Part shown: piece by piece, positions 7,456-16,051 of the stretch
Numbering within the stretch: the first letter of the stretch is position 1
Layout: every line of letters begins with the position of its first letter
NCBI GenBank assembly: GCA_002723345.1
Contig: PBNV01000004.1
Coordinates: 21,423 to 85,422, forward strand
DNA: 64,000 bases
From: Rhodospirillaceae bacterium
GTDB taxonomy: Bacteria > Pseudomonadota > Alphaproteobacteria > Rhodospirillales > UBA2165
Reading direction: 5' to 3'
Position numbers and translations under genes: made by a program
Notes under the pieces: model-generated
Told to the model about the DNA's origin: nothing
The model's database searches: none
The model's input: only the letters and a program-made list of their open reading frames with translations

Positions 7456-9771
7456 CTAAGCGGCGTCTTGGAGTGCACGCCAGACGCGTTCCGGTGTGGC
7501 AGGCATTTCGATGTCCGTCACACCAGCGGAGGATAAGGCGTCCACGATGGCATTTACGACGGCCGGCGGCGCACCAACGGTGCCGGTTTCCCCTGCCCCT
7601 TTAACACCCAGAGGATTAGTGCCTGTTGGCACTGGATGTGATGAGGCATTAAAAAGTGGTACGACGTCCGCTCGCGGCATGGTGTAATCTTGGAAAGATG
7701 CCGACAACAACTGGCCCGACTCGTTTTCGTAGACAATATTCTCAAACAAAGCCTGTCCAACGCCTTGGGTAATGCCGCCGTGAATTTGTCCCTCCAGCAA
7801 CAGGGGGTTAATGACATTTCCAACATCACCCACGATGGTCATGTCAACGAGGGAGACCTTTCCGGGGTCAGGATCCACTTCCACTTCAGCGATCTGGCAT
7901 CCATTGGGAAAGTTGCCAGTGCCCGGGTCGAAGGTCCCGGTTCCATCCAAGCCCATTCCGAGATGAGACGGCCACATCATCGGCGTGTAGGACATCTTGG
8001 CAACTTCAACGATATCGATGCTTTTGTCGGTGCCCGCGACAGAAAACGCACCATCCTCAAATTCGATGTCCGACTCGCCGGCTTCCAGCAGGTGGCCTGC
8101 TATCTTTTTGCCTTTCTTAATAATCTCATCTGCGGCAAAACGCAGAGCTGATCCGCCCACCGTCATCGACCGCGACCCGACCGTGCCCCGGCCCATGGCG
8201 ACTTTGTCGGAGTCTCCTTGCAGGAGGGTTACGCTGTCGTAAGGTACACCGAGGAATTCAGACACCATCTGAGAGTAAACTGTCGCATGGCCCTGACCGT
8301 GGGAGTGCGTTCCAGCAATAACGGTGACAGTTCCACCAGCGTCAAACCGGATATCCATGCGCTCGTTGAACGGTGCCGCTCCCTCCAAGTAGGATGAAAG
8401 GCCAATTCCGCGGAGCTTTCCAGCTGTTTCAGATCGCTGACGGCGGGCCGCAAATCCAGACCAATCTGCTTTGTCCAAGGCGTCATCCATTACATTCTCA
8501 AACTCACCGCTGTCATAGGCGTAAATTAGGGCCGTCTGGTACGGCATCTGATCCGATTTGATAAGATTTTTACGTCGGATTTCGATAGCATCCATGCCCA
8601 TTTCTTTGGCACCGAGCTCAATCAGTCGCTCCAGCACGTACGCGGCCTCGGGCCGCCCGGCCCCGCGATAAGGAGCCGTGCCGTTGGTATTGGTGTAGCG
8701 GCACCGGGTCGTGACGTCGATGGCTGGGATGGCATAGACACCCGACATAAGAAAGGTAAAGAACATCGGAGGGACACCCGCCGAAGGCGCAACATAGGCG
8801 CCAACATTGTAATCACCGGACACCCTCACAGCGGTGATCAAACCATTAGCATCGAAAGCCATTTCGCAATCCGCGACCACATCTCGGCCATGGGAGTCGG
8901 AAATAAACGACTCAAGCCGATCCGACGTCCATTTCACGGGACGGTTAAGACGCCTTGCTGCCCAGAGAACTAAAACGTCCTCTCCATAAAAACCGCCCTT
9001 CATTCCAAAGCCGCCGCCTACGTCTGGAGAGATCACCTGCAATTTGTTTTCCGGTATATGAAAGAGCTCATGGGCAATCTCCTGGCGCACCCGATTGGGC
9101 CCCTGGTTGCTGCCGTAGAGCGTGAGCTTGTCTTCCCCTTTACTATACACTCCGATCGAGGCCCGGGGCTCCATAGAATTAGTGGTGATGCGATTATTAT
9201 AGATAGTCGACTTCGTGACATGATGGGCCTTATTTATAGCATCCGTAACACCGTCCGCATTCCCCATGCCGAAGGTCCAGGCCAAGTTATCATCAATGCC
9301 TTCCCAGACACCGGGGGCGCCCTCCTTCCTTGCCTCCTGAACGCGCGTCACGGACGGTAAAATTTCATAATCCACCATGATTAGTTCAGACGCGTCCATT
9401 GCCTCTGTTAGGCTTTCTGCAATGACTAGGGCCAGAGGGGCACCGACGCATTTAACTTCCCCCCGCACCAGTGCGGGATGCGGGCGCAGACGAGCCTCCC
9501 CCTTAAGGAGCATTGGATTGACAGTCTCACAGTTGATGGTCCCCATTCCGTCCGACGCGTAATCCTCACCGGTCAGAACAGCAATAACACCGGGCGCATC
9601 CTCTGCCTCGCTCGTATCTATGGCATTGATCTTTGCGTTCGCATGTATCGACCTGTGCACCGCAGCGTATGTCATATTAGGAAAACCGATATCATCTACA
9701 TACCGTCCCTGGCCGGTCAAAAATTTTGGGTCTTCTTTGCGGGTAACGGGTTGTCCAATTCCAAACTGCAT
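7456..9771 (-). CDS. Molybdopterin-binding subunit of a xanthine dehydrogenase/CO dehydrogenase-family hydroxylase (CoxL form II type)
   Basis: A 771-residue large subunit. The N-terminus IGQPVTRKEDPKFLTGQGRYVDDI is typical. The active-site loop is APYRGAGRPEAAYVLERL, which is the form II pattern (AYRGAGR) and not the CO-oxidising AYRCSFR pattern, so carbon monoxide oxidation should not be assumed. The C-terminal GVKGAGETGTVGAPPAVVNAI carries the catalytic Glu. The protein should bind Mo-pterin cytosine dinucleotide and hydroxylate an aldehyde or N-heterocycle. The FeS (CoxS) and FAD (CoxM) subunits are not adjacent on either side, so it must borrow them from elsewhere. It precedes the two alcohol-oxidising enzymes on the same strand. 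Confidence 0.93.
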   Translation of the reverse strand: MQFGIGQPVTRKEDPKFLTGQGRYVDDIGFPNMTYAAVHRSIHANAKINAIDTSEAEDAPGVIAVLTGEDYASDGMGTINCETVNPMLLKGEARLRPHPALVRGEVKCVGAPLALVIAESLTEAMDASELIMVDYEILPSVTRVQEARKEGAPGVWEGIDDNLAWTFGMGNADGVTDAINKAHHVTKSTIYNNRITTNSMEPRASIGVYSKGEDKLTLYGSNQGPNRVRQEIAHELFHIPENKLQVISPDVGGGFGMKGGFYGEDVLVLWAARRLNRPVKWTSDRLESFISDSHGRDVVADCEMAFDANGLITAVRVSGDYNVGAYVAPSAGVPPMFFTFLMSGVYAIPAIDVTTRCRYTNTNGTAPYRGAGRPEAAYVLERLIELGAKEMGMDAIEIRRKNLIKSDQMPYQTALIYAYDSGEFENVMDDALDKADWSGFAARRQRSETAGKLRGIGLSSYLEGAAPFNERMDIRFDAGGTVTVIAGTHSHGQGHATVYSQMVSEFLGVPYDSVTLLQGDSDKVAMGRGTVGSRSMTVGGSALRFAADEIIKKGKKIAGHLLEAGESDIEFEDGAFSVAGTDKSIDIVEVAKMSYTPMMWPSHLGMGLDGTGTFDPGTGNFPNGCQIAEVEVDPDPGKVSLVDMTIVGDVGNVINPLLLEGQIHGGITQGVGQALFENIVYENESGQLLSASFQDYTMPRADVVPLFNASSHPVPTGTNPLGVKGAGETGTVGAPPAVVNAIVDALSSAGVTDIEMPATPERVWRALQDAA

Positions 9772-9901
9772 GATGCGTCGCCTTATATGATGTATTAGAG
9801 GGCGTGAATTTTACTGGAATTGTTCTTAATTCCCAGACCTTTTTACTCCGCCGCAAGGACAGTAGAGCCCCGCAATCAGATGTTGACGCGAGGGAGAGAC
9901 T

Positions 9902-10381
9902 TCAATACCGGGGATCGTCCATCCGATAGAGCCGGCTCGCCGCTGTTTTCGCAAACTGAACATGTTGCGTCTTGCGACGGGCGGCATTTACTCTGACGAT
10001 CTTCGCTTCCCGCAGAATGGCGGCATTGTAGGCATCTGCTATCATGAGACCGCACTCTTCGGGCAGAATTTCGATAGGAAATCCGTTGGCAACTGCAAAA
10101 TACATTTGATCAGCGAACGGCAGATAATCTCGCCACTTATCATCGGAGCGGAAATCAGCGACGGAGGATTTGACCTCAATAACAATATAAAAACCCTTGC
10201 TGTTCAGACCCATCACATCCACGCGACGGTTAGAGGTCAGTTTAAATTCCGTAAGCGGGCTATACCCGAGTGACCATAGATACCGACAAACACCCCGGGT
10301 GATGTCCTCTGCCCCGAACTGGCCGACAATCGGCAGCTCTTTCTCGAACAAAAATTTGTTCCTGTTATGTTTCATCGGCAC
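9902..10381 (-). CDS. mmcB: MmcB-family DNA repair protein
   Basis: A 159-residue protein with a PD-(D/E)XK-like core: DITRGVCRYLWSLGYSPLTEFKL, then RRVDVMGL and FYIVIEVKSSVADFRSD, where Asp, Glu and Lys form the expected nuclease motif, followed by KWRDYLPFADQMYFAV. This is the MmcB family (PF06319), conserved in alphaproteobacteria and linked in Caulobacter to the ImuB/DnaE2 mutagenesis pathway. It is encoded alone, divergent from yjbQ about 105 bases away. I see no clear LexA box, but the upstream bases were only read by eye. Confidence 0.9.
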   Translation of the reverse strand: MPMKHNRNKFLFEKELPIVGQFGAEDITRGVCRYLWSLGYSPLTEFKLTSNRRVDVMGLNSKGFYIVIEVKSSVADFRSDDKWRDYLPFADQMYFAVANGFPIEILPEECGLMIADAYNAAILREAKIVRVNAARRKTQHVQFAKTAASRLYRMDDPRY

Positions 10382-10485
10382 AGCTTACAGTCAAAACTCC
10401 GCCATCTGCAACAATTTCAGCAGAGTACTCGCGCAGGCGTTGCTGGTTCTAGTCAGTCCGGCCCAAATCCCGTAAACTTCCAATT

Positions 10486-10926
10486 ATGTCCAATATGCTC
10501 GAAATGTCGCGGCAGGCGCAACAGTTGCTACCCTGTAACACTCAGGGGCAAGGCCTCTATGAGATCACGCGGGATGTCATCAGTTGGACCGAGTCCTGGC
10601 CAATAACGACCGGGCTTCTGACTATCTATTGCCGGCATACATCAGCTTCGCTCATCATTCAAGAAAACGCGGATCCGGCAGTGCTAGAAGATCTACAACA
10701 TTTCTTCAAACAACTCGTTCCTGAAGGCGGTTTGTCATACAAGCACGCCGCCGAGGGGCCCGATGATATGCCCGCTCACATCAAGGGCGCACTCACCGCG
10801 ACGTGTCTGAGCATCCCAGTTGCCAGTGGCTCACTCACACTAGGTGTTTGGCAGGGGATTTTTCTATTTGAACATAGATTGCAGCCCCACACTCGCGAGG
10901 TTATCCTTCATCTGACCGGGACTTAA
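10486..10926 (+). CDS. YjbQ-family protein (UPF0047, secondary thiamine-phosphate synthase-like)
   Basis: A 146-residue single-domain protein. The fold marks are GLYEITRDVISWTES, then TGLLTIYCRHTSASLIIQENADP with conserved His and Asn, a central EGPDDMPAHIKGALTATCLSIPVASG, and the end LGVWQGIFLFEHR. Family members can substitute weakly for ThiE in making thiamine phosphate, but their real role is not settled. It lies 9 bases upstream of the TPR/glycosyltransferase gene, so the two are probably co-transcribed, though no functional link is known. Confidence 0.9.
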   Translation: MSNMLEMSRQAQQLLPCNTQGQGLYEITRDVISWTESWPITTGLLTIYCRHTSASLIIQENADPAVLEDLQHFFKQLVPEGGLSYKHAAEGPDDMPAHIKGALTATCLSIPVASGSLTLGVWQGIFLFEHRLQPHTREVILHLTGT

Positions 10927-10935
10927 AGGACATCT

Positions 10936-12927
10936 ATGGATATATCCCGAGCCATCCGCAAACGATTGGAGGAGGGCCTGCAGGAACATCAGCGCGGGGC
11001 ACTCGAGGCTGCGCAGGTGATCTACCAAGGGGTGCTAGATGACGACCCCGAGAATGCAGATGCCTATCATTTTTTGGGGCTGATTGCCCATCAGCAGCAA
11101 AATTTCGAAACAGCGGTCTCGCTTATCCAAAGAGCGACCGCTAAAGATAACGCACGGCCCACCTTTCATTTTAATCTGGGAGCCGCTCAATTGGCCCTAG
11201 GCGAAACCGAGGCGGCACGGGCCTCCTACGAGAGAGCGGCAATATTCAAACCGGATTGGCCGGAAGCTCATTTTAACGCTGGCAGTCTCGCGGGCCAGAT
11301 GAACGATGCGGAACGAGCCTTGTCATCATTGACCCGGGCTATCGAACTGAGAGAAAATTATGCTGAAGCGCACTCCAGCTTGGCTGCTGTGCTAAACATA
11401 CTCAATCGCCCTGCTGATGCGAAAGTTTCTGCCGATAGAGCTTTACAACTCGATCCCGAATTAGCAGAGGCATGGATCAACCTTGGCAACGCTGAGGACA
11501 AACTCGGGGACTTATCTGCTGCGGAGACAGCTCACCGCCGATCTATCCAGGCCAATCCTGCCAATGCGTCAAGCTATTATAATCTTGGAAACACCCTTGC
11601 AGATATGTGGCAACAGACTGAGGCAATACGGTATTTCAGAAAAGCCCTGGAGATATCGCCCGAGTTCGAGAATGCGCAAGATAACCTGCTTCTTAACCTG
11701 TTATATGATCCAAACGCAACAGAGGCCTCGCTTTTCCACGAGAGCAGGACCTGCGAAAAACAGTTGTCTCGCCCCTCGGCCCAAGCCGATCATAATAATA
11801 GTAGACAGCCGGACCGACCCCTTAACATTGGCTATGTTTCGCCCGACTTTCGCACCCATTCCTGCGCTTATTTTCTGGAAGCCCTGTTCAGACATCACGA
11901 CCGAGTACGATTTGTTATCTTTGCCTATGCCAATGTTGCGCAGCCAGATAAAACTAGTAGTCGGTTTCAGGAAATGGCCGACCACTGGCACAATATATCG
12001 GGAATGAGCGACGAAGCGGCGGTCCAATTAATTGGGGCGAACAAGATCGATGTTCTCGTCGACCTCGCGGGCCGAAGCAAAAATCACCGCTTGGGCATAT
12101 TCCGTCGTAAACCAGCACCAATCCAGATAAGCTGGCTCGGGTATCCCGGCACGACAGGTGTGCCAGCCATTGATTACCGTATCACCGACACCACCGCCGA
12201 CCCGATCGGGCCGGCTGATGACCACCATGCCGAAACACTCCTCCGGCTAGATGGTGGCTTCCATTGTTACACGCCGCCAGACCCCTCTCCCAAACCTGCG
12301 CCGAGTCCCGTCAATCGCAATGGTTATGTCACTTTTGGATCGTTCAACAACTTGGCGAAAGTGTCTGAATACACCATCGCGGTCTGGAGCGATATTCTTC
12401 GCCAAACACCCCAATCCGTTCTCCTGCTCAAAAGTCTGTCACTGGGCAGCCGGGAAACCCGGGACAACATTTTGGCAGCATTCGAGGCGAGGGAGATTGA
12501 TGCCAACCGTATCAAGCTTATGGGCTGGATACCCAAATCGGAGACCCCGCTTGCCGCGTACCATCAGATAGACATCGCTCTTGATACCTTTCCATATAAT
12601 GGCACAACCACGACGTTTGAAGCGCTCTGGATGGGCGTCCCGGTTGTCACGGTTTCGGGTAGTCGGCATGCCGGGCGCGTGGGCGCGTCTATACTTGGCG
12701 CTCTTGATTTGGGTGATCTCGTGGCATTAACGTCGGCCGATTATATTGCCGCGTGCACGTCCCTTGCCCGTGACACGAAGAAGCTAAACTCATTGCGCTA
12801 TAGTCTCCGAACTAGGCTGCGGGACTCAACCTTAATGGACGGTCTTGGCTTTACCAGAAAAATGGAAGAGGCCCTCCGTCAAACTTGGCGAAGCTGGTGC
12901 GCCAAGCCTGCAGCTGGACACTCGTAG
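10936..12927 (+). CDS. TPR-repeat protein with O-GlcNAc-transferase (SPINDLY-type) catalytic domain
   Basis: A 663-residue protein. Residues ~1-250 are tandem tetratricopeptide repeats (for example DAYHFLGLIAHQQQNFETAV, PTFHFNLGAAQLALGETEAA, AWINLGNAEDKLGDLSAAE and SYYNLGNTLADM). From about residue 290 there is a Glyco_transf_41 domain: NIGYVSPDFRTHS with the His, PIQISWLGYPGTTG, VTFGSFNNLAKVS, and GTTTTFEALWMGVPVVTVSG followed by RHAGRVGASIL. These are the UDP-sugar binding and catalytic segments of O-GlcNAc transferases and SPINDLY. In bacteria such proteins glycosylate or O-fucosylate Ser/Thr residues of cytosolic or secreted targets, but the target here is unknown. No partner substrate gene is nearby. 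Confidence 0.9.
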   Translation: MDISRAIRKRLEEGLQEHQRGALEAAQVIYQGVLDDDPENADAYHFLGLIAHQQQNFETAVSLIQRATAKDNARPTFHFNLGAAQLALGETEAARASYERAAIFKPDWPEAHFNAGSLAGQMNDAERALSSLTRAIELRENYAEAHSSLAAVLNILNRPADAKVSADRALQLDPELAEAWINLGNAEDKLGDLSAAETAHRRSIQANPANASSYYNLGNTLADMWQQTEAIRYFRKALEISPEFENAQDNLLLNLLYDPNATEASLFHESRTCEKQLSRPSAQADHNNSRQPDRPLNIGYVSPDFRTHSCAYFLEALFRHHDRVRFVIFAYANVAQPDKTSSRFQEMADHWHNISGMSDEAAVQLIGANKIDVLVDLAGRSKNHRLGIFRRKPAPIQISWLGYPGTTGVPAIDYRITDTTADPIGPADDHHAETLLRLDGGFHCYTPPDPSPKPAPSPVNRNGYVTFGSFNNLAKVSEYTIAVWSDILRQTPQSVLLLKSLSLGSRETRDNILAAFEAREIDANRIKLMGWIPKSETPLAAYHQIDIALDTFPYNGTTTTFEALWMGVPVVTVSGSRHAGRVGASILGALDLGDLVALTSADYIAACTSLARDTKKLNSLRYSLRTRLRDSTLMDGLGFTRKMEEALRQTWRSWCAKPAAGHS

Positions 12928-12962
12928 AAGTCTTATCGAGGGGAGAGAGACCGCGGCTCGGG

Positions 12963-13499
12963 TTATTCCGCCGCGCCAGCCCCGTGAATCCATGCGGCCT
13001 GTTTCTGCACGGTTTTGGTCTTAGTCCATGCTTCAAGCATCTCTGCTGACGAGGAGCTCAACCGCTCCATCATCTCAGGTGTCTCTGTCCTTACAGTGAG
13101 TTCGAGCCGATGGCCATTGGGGTCGAAGAAGTAAATAGACTTGCAGAAGCCGTGATCCGTCGGACCAATCACGTCAACCCCCGCGGCTTCCAGCTTGGCC
13201 TTTTTCTCAAGCAGCTCTTCCTCATCTTCAACAACGAGTGCGAGATGTTGTACCCATTCTGGCGTGTTGGTGTCTTTAATCGCCGGCGGCGACTCCGGCA
13301 CCTCAAAAAAGGCCACACAACTGCCGTCCGCCATGGCAAAGAAAATGTGCATGTAAGGACATTTCTCACCCGTAGAGGGTACAGTGTCTTCCGACACGGC
13401 AGCGTAATATTTTAAACCTAATATATCGATATAAAAATCTGCCGTTTGCTTGGCATCATTGCATCGATACGCCACATGATGGAGTTGCTGGACTGCCAT
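12963..13499 (-). CDS. VOC-family (glyoxalase/dioxygenase fold) protein
   Basis: A 178-residue protein with a single glyoxalase-like domain: LHHVAYRCNDAKQTADFYIDILGLKYYAAV at the N-terminus with the His metal ligand in HHVAYR, later EWVQHLALVV with another His, and PNGHRLELTV with the last Glu. This gives the 2-His-1-Glu metal pattern of the vicinal oxygen chelate fold. The reaction cannot be predicted; relatives include ring-cleaving dioxygenases and isomerases. It converges with the TPR gene. The start is preceded by a good GGAGG-like site (GGAGGTAATT on the minus strand). Confidence 0.88.
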   Translation of the reverse strand: MAVQQLHHVAYRCNDAKQTADFYIDILGLKYYAAVSEDTVPSTGEKCPYMHIFFAMADGSCVAFFEVPESPPAIKDTNTPEWVQHLALVVEDEEELLEKKAKLEAAGVDVIGPTDHGFCKSIYFFDPNGHRLELTVRTETPEMMERLSSSSAEMLEAWTKTKTVQKQAAWIHGAGAAE

Positions 13500-13640
13500 A
13501 ATTACCTCCTGTGTAATTCGTATCCTGTTAATCGCCGATCATACGCCCCCTGGCCCGCAACGTGCAAGTTTGACGCTCTCATTGAATTCTGAGGTATTGC
13601 TGCCTAAGAATGGGTCAGCTCAGACAACTAAATTCGACGA

Positions 13641-14318
13641 ATGGTAAAGAATATCAAAATTACACGGAGCAGTGTTCTGTCTGGTGCCCTCGAGGCCCAT
13701 TTGGAAAAGTGCGAGCGGAAGGGGCTATTACAACGCTCAACCCAAGAAGAGCGCTCCCGTTCTCGGCAAGAAGCGATCGCGAAGTTTGCCCCCAGAGAAG
13801 ACATCTGGCTCTTTGCCTACGGGTCCTTGTTATGGAACCCGACCATCTACTTCAAGGAAATGAGGAACGGCCAATTGAGGGGATATCATCGACGGTTCTG
13901 CATGGAGACGGTCCTGGGCCGGGGCACACCTGAGAATCCTGGATTAATGCTCGCCCTTGATCATGGCGGCTCGTGCCACGGCATTGCCTACCGTATTGAT
14001 CGGGCGGTCGCAGAGCAAGAGCTAAAAATAGTCTGGGACCGGGAAATGATCTCGACCGCCTATGTCGCCCGGGTTCTGCCATTGGTGACGGATCAAGGCC
14101 CTCTCAAGGCCATCACCTTTACCATCAATCGCAATAGCAAACAGTATACCGGCAAAATGGCCGTGGAAAAAGTTGCCGCCGTGATTGCCCGGTCCGGCGG
14201 ACCCATGGGAGACTGTTCGGAGTATTTATTTCAAACGATCGAAAAAATGACAGAATTAAATATAAAAGATAAGCATCTTTTACTTCTCGCGGACTTAGTA
14301 AAAGCGCAATTGGCGTAG
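13641..14318 (+). CDS. ChaC-like gamma-glutamylcyclotransferase (glutathione-specific)
   Basis: A 225-residue protein of the ChaC group. The substrate-binding motif is DIWLFAYGSLLWNP at about residues 51-64, followed by GYHRRFCMETVLGRGTPENPGLMLALD and the catalytic region CHGIAYRIDRAVAEQELKIVWDREM, where a Glu acts as acid/base. ChaC enzymes split cytosolic glutathione into 5-oxoproline and Cys-Gly. The window also carries gshA, which makes the substrate precursor, though the genes are far apart. The first ~45 residues are basic and less conserved, and an alternative later start cannot be excluded because no clear ribosome binding site is seen. Confidence 0.88.
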   Translation: MVKNIKITRSSVLSGALEAHLEKCERKGLLQRSTQEERSRSRQEAIAKFAPREDIWLFAYGSLLWNPTIYFKEMRNGQLRGYHRRFCMETVLGRGTPENPGLMLALDHGGSCHGIAYRIDRAVAEQELKIVWDREMISTAYVARVLPLVTDQGPLKAITFTINRNSKQYTGKMAVEKVAAVIARSGGPMGDCSEYLFQTIEKMTELNIKDKHLLLLADLVKAQLA

Positions 14319-14402
14319 ACTATTGGGCGCCCGGAACGCACTAGGGCTTCACAAGTTGGGTTCAAAAGGTTTCAATGTAGAAGTATCGATAGGGAGGAAA
14401 TA

Positions 14403-15425
14403 ATGGCAAGTAATCCGATCGACGGTTTTCAAGTGGACCATGCAGATATTAAATTTATCGGCAAGGATCTTCAGAGACCAGAATGTATCCTTGCCAAAAG
14501 CACCGGCGACCTCTGGGCGGCGGACGCCCGCGGCGGTGTTGTAAAAATCACCCCGGATGGGCGTCAAGACATAATCACTCAGCATTTTGGAGAGACATTC
14601 TCCCAGGCGCAAAATGCGGCCACCCAGTTCACCGAAGGGACGCTTCCCAATGGCCTAGCCTTTGCCAAAAATGGCAATATATACATCTCTAACTTCGGCA
14701 CCGATGTGCTTGAGGTTATGGAACCGAACGGAAAAACCACCGTATTGTATGATGAAATTGATGGCGAACCCATCGGCAAAGTCAATTTTGTCCTACGCGA
14801 TACGAAAGAACGGCTATGGCTGACCGTGTCGACTCGAATCAAGAATTGGATGGAGGCAATTAGTCCAAATGTCTCCGATGGCTTTATCGCGATGGCGGAT
14901 GATAGGGGCCTCCGGATTATGACGGACGGCCTGTCCTTCACCAATGAAATCCGCTTCGATGCCAACGAGGAATATCTGTATATCGTAGAGACTTGTGGCC
15001 AACGCATTTCCCGAATGAAAGTGGCCGAAGACGGCACGCTCTCCCAACGGGAAGTATTTGGTCCCACTCAACTGGGCAGCGGTGGTTTTCCTGACGGCAT
15101 CGCTTTCGACTCCCATGGAAACCTCTGGGGCACATTGGTTATGTCGGATCAGATCTTCGCCATCACGCCAGAGGGGGATTACCGGGTAATCTTGGACGAC
15201 AGGGTCGCAGAAACAGAGCAAGCACTGGAAAAGGCCTTCCGGGCCGACGCGGTCACGCCAGACCACATGCTGGCGGCTGGCGGCACGATCGCTAATTGGT
15301 TCGCCAGTGTGACATTCGGGGGTCTCGATCTCAAAACGGTTTATATCGGAAGCTTGCGCGGCACACGTATTCCCTATTTCAAATCGCCCGTCGCTGGACT
15401 GCCAATGGCGCATTGGGCCGAATAA
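14403..15425 (+). CDS. SMP-30/gluconolactonase/LRE-family protein
   Basis: A 340-residue beta-propeller protein. Blade motifs are visible: NGLAFAKNGNIYISNFG, FTNEIRFDANEEYLYIVET and GFPDGIAFDSHGNLWGTL; they supply the Glu/Asn/Asp set that binds a divalent metal in this family. The likely activity is lactone hydrolysis, but the sugar or other lactone is unknown. The start is well placed: GGAGG ends 5 bases before the ATG. The next gene follows within 6 bases, pointing to a two-gene operon with the uncharacterised protein. Confidence 0.9.
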   Translation: MASNPIDGFQVDHADIKFIGKDLQRPECILAKSTGDLWAADARGGVVKITPDGRQDIITQHFGETFSQAQNAATQFTEGTLPNGLAFAKNGNIYISNFGTDVLEVMEPNGKTTVLYDEIDGEPIGKVNFVLRDTKERLWLTVSTRIKNWMEAISPNVSDGFIAMADDRGLRIMTDGLSFTNEIRFDANEEYLYIVETCGQRISRMKVAEDGTLSQREVFGPTQLGSGGFPDGIAFDSHGNLWGTLVMSDQIFAITPEGDYRVILDDRVAETEQALEKAFRADAVTPDHMLAAGGTIANWFASVTFGGLDLKTVYIGSLRGTRIPYFKSPVAGLPMAHWAE

Positions 15426-15430
15426 TAGGT

Positions 15431-15964
15431 ATGGCCGACCCACTCTATCAGATGACAGCAGAGTATGTTAAGGTGCAGGACCGCATTGTCTTCCGGGTCA
15501 GCACGCGAAAACGGATTGAATATAGAGTCTGGCTGACACGACGCTTGGTTAAGGGCCTCTGGGGGGTGGCCATTAAAGCCTTCGAATTGGAGCCCGAGGT
15601 CGCGCAACAGAGCCATCAGCCCAGCGTCAAAAAAGCCGTCATGTCCATGAGGCACCGGGAGGCTGTCCAGTCGGGAGATTTTTCCCGCAAGCATGATACC
15701 AAAACCGTCAAACCACCGCAGATTGAACAGAACCATCCTCTTCTTGCCATTAGGGCAGAAATTGGCCGCACGGATAAGGATACGATCCGGCTCACGTTTC
15801 ATACCGCCGAACAAAAAAAAGTCAGTCTGAACTTAACCAGTGAGATGCTTCACGCCGTCTGTCATCTTCTACAGAAGGCGACAGATAGGGCCGGATGGGA
15901 TTTAATGCTAAATGTTGGCGATGCTGGTTCGATTGTTACCAGCAGTACGGAACAACTTCACTAA
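15431..15964 (+). CDS. Uncharacterised protein, about 177 residues
   Basis: An ORF of 177 residues beginning at the ATG 5 bases after the stop of the SMP-30 gene; the longer open frame upstream overlaps that gene and is not needed. I do not recognise a named domain. Visible features: an N-terminal basic segment (RISTRKRIEYRVWLTRR-like pattern, about residues 21-36), a hydrophilic middle, and a C-terminal part with alternating hydrophobics and LLQKATDRAGWDLML. It has no signal peptide or membrane segment. The RVWLTRRLVKGLW stretch is amphipathic. Similar proteins exist as hypotheticals in other proteobacteria from my memory, but I cannot assign a role. Confidence 0.7.
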   Translation: MADPLYQMTAEYVKVQDRIVFRVSTRKRIEYRVWLTRRLVKGLWGVAIKAFELEPEVAQQSHQPSVKKAVMSMRHREAVQSGDFSRKHDTKTVKPPQIEQNHPLLAIRAEIGRTDKDTIRLTFHTAEQKKVSLNLTSEMLHAVCHLLQKATDRAGWDLMLNVGDAGSIVTSSTEQLH

Positions 15965-15989
15965 GTCCCAATTTTCAGCCAGTAGACGC

Positions 15990-16026
15990 AAAAAATAAAA
16001 CCGCCGCCGGCAGATGCCAGCGGCGG
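15990..16026 (-). terminator. Strong intrinsic terminator after the selenoprotein gene
   Basis: Read on the minus strand, an 11-bp GC-rich stem (CCGCCGCTGGC, loop ATCT, GCCGGCGGCGG, one wobble pair) is followed at once by TTTTATTTTTT. It lies about 25 bases after the stop of the peroxiredoxin-like gene at 16052, so it closes that transcript. It is the clearest terminator in the window. Confidence 0.9.
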
Positions 16027-16051
16027 CTAACGCGATCTATCTCTTCGATCG

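Noticed and set aside
7456..9771. CO dehydrogenase (CoxL) as a carbon monoxide oxidiser.
   Set aside because: The active-site loop is AYRGAGR (form II), not AYRCSFR, and CoxS/CoxM are absent nearby.
15296..15430. An extended start for the protein at 15431-15964.
   Set aside because: The added part lies inside the SMP-30 gene in another frame; the ATG at 15431 just after that stop is simpler.
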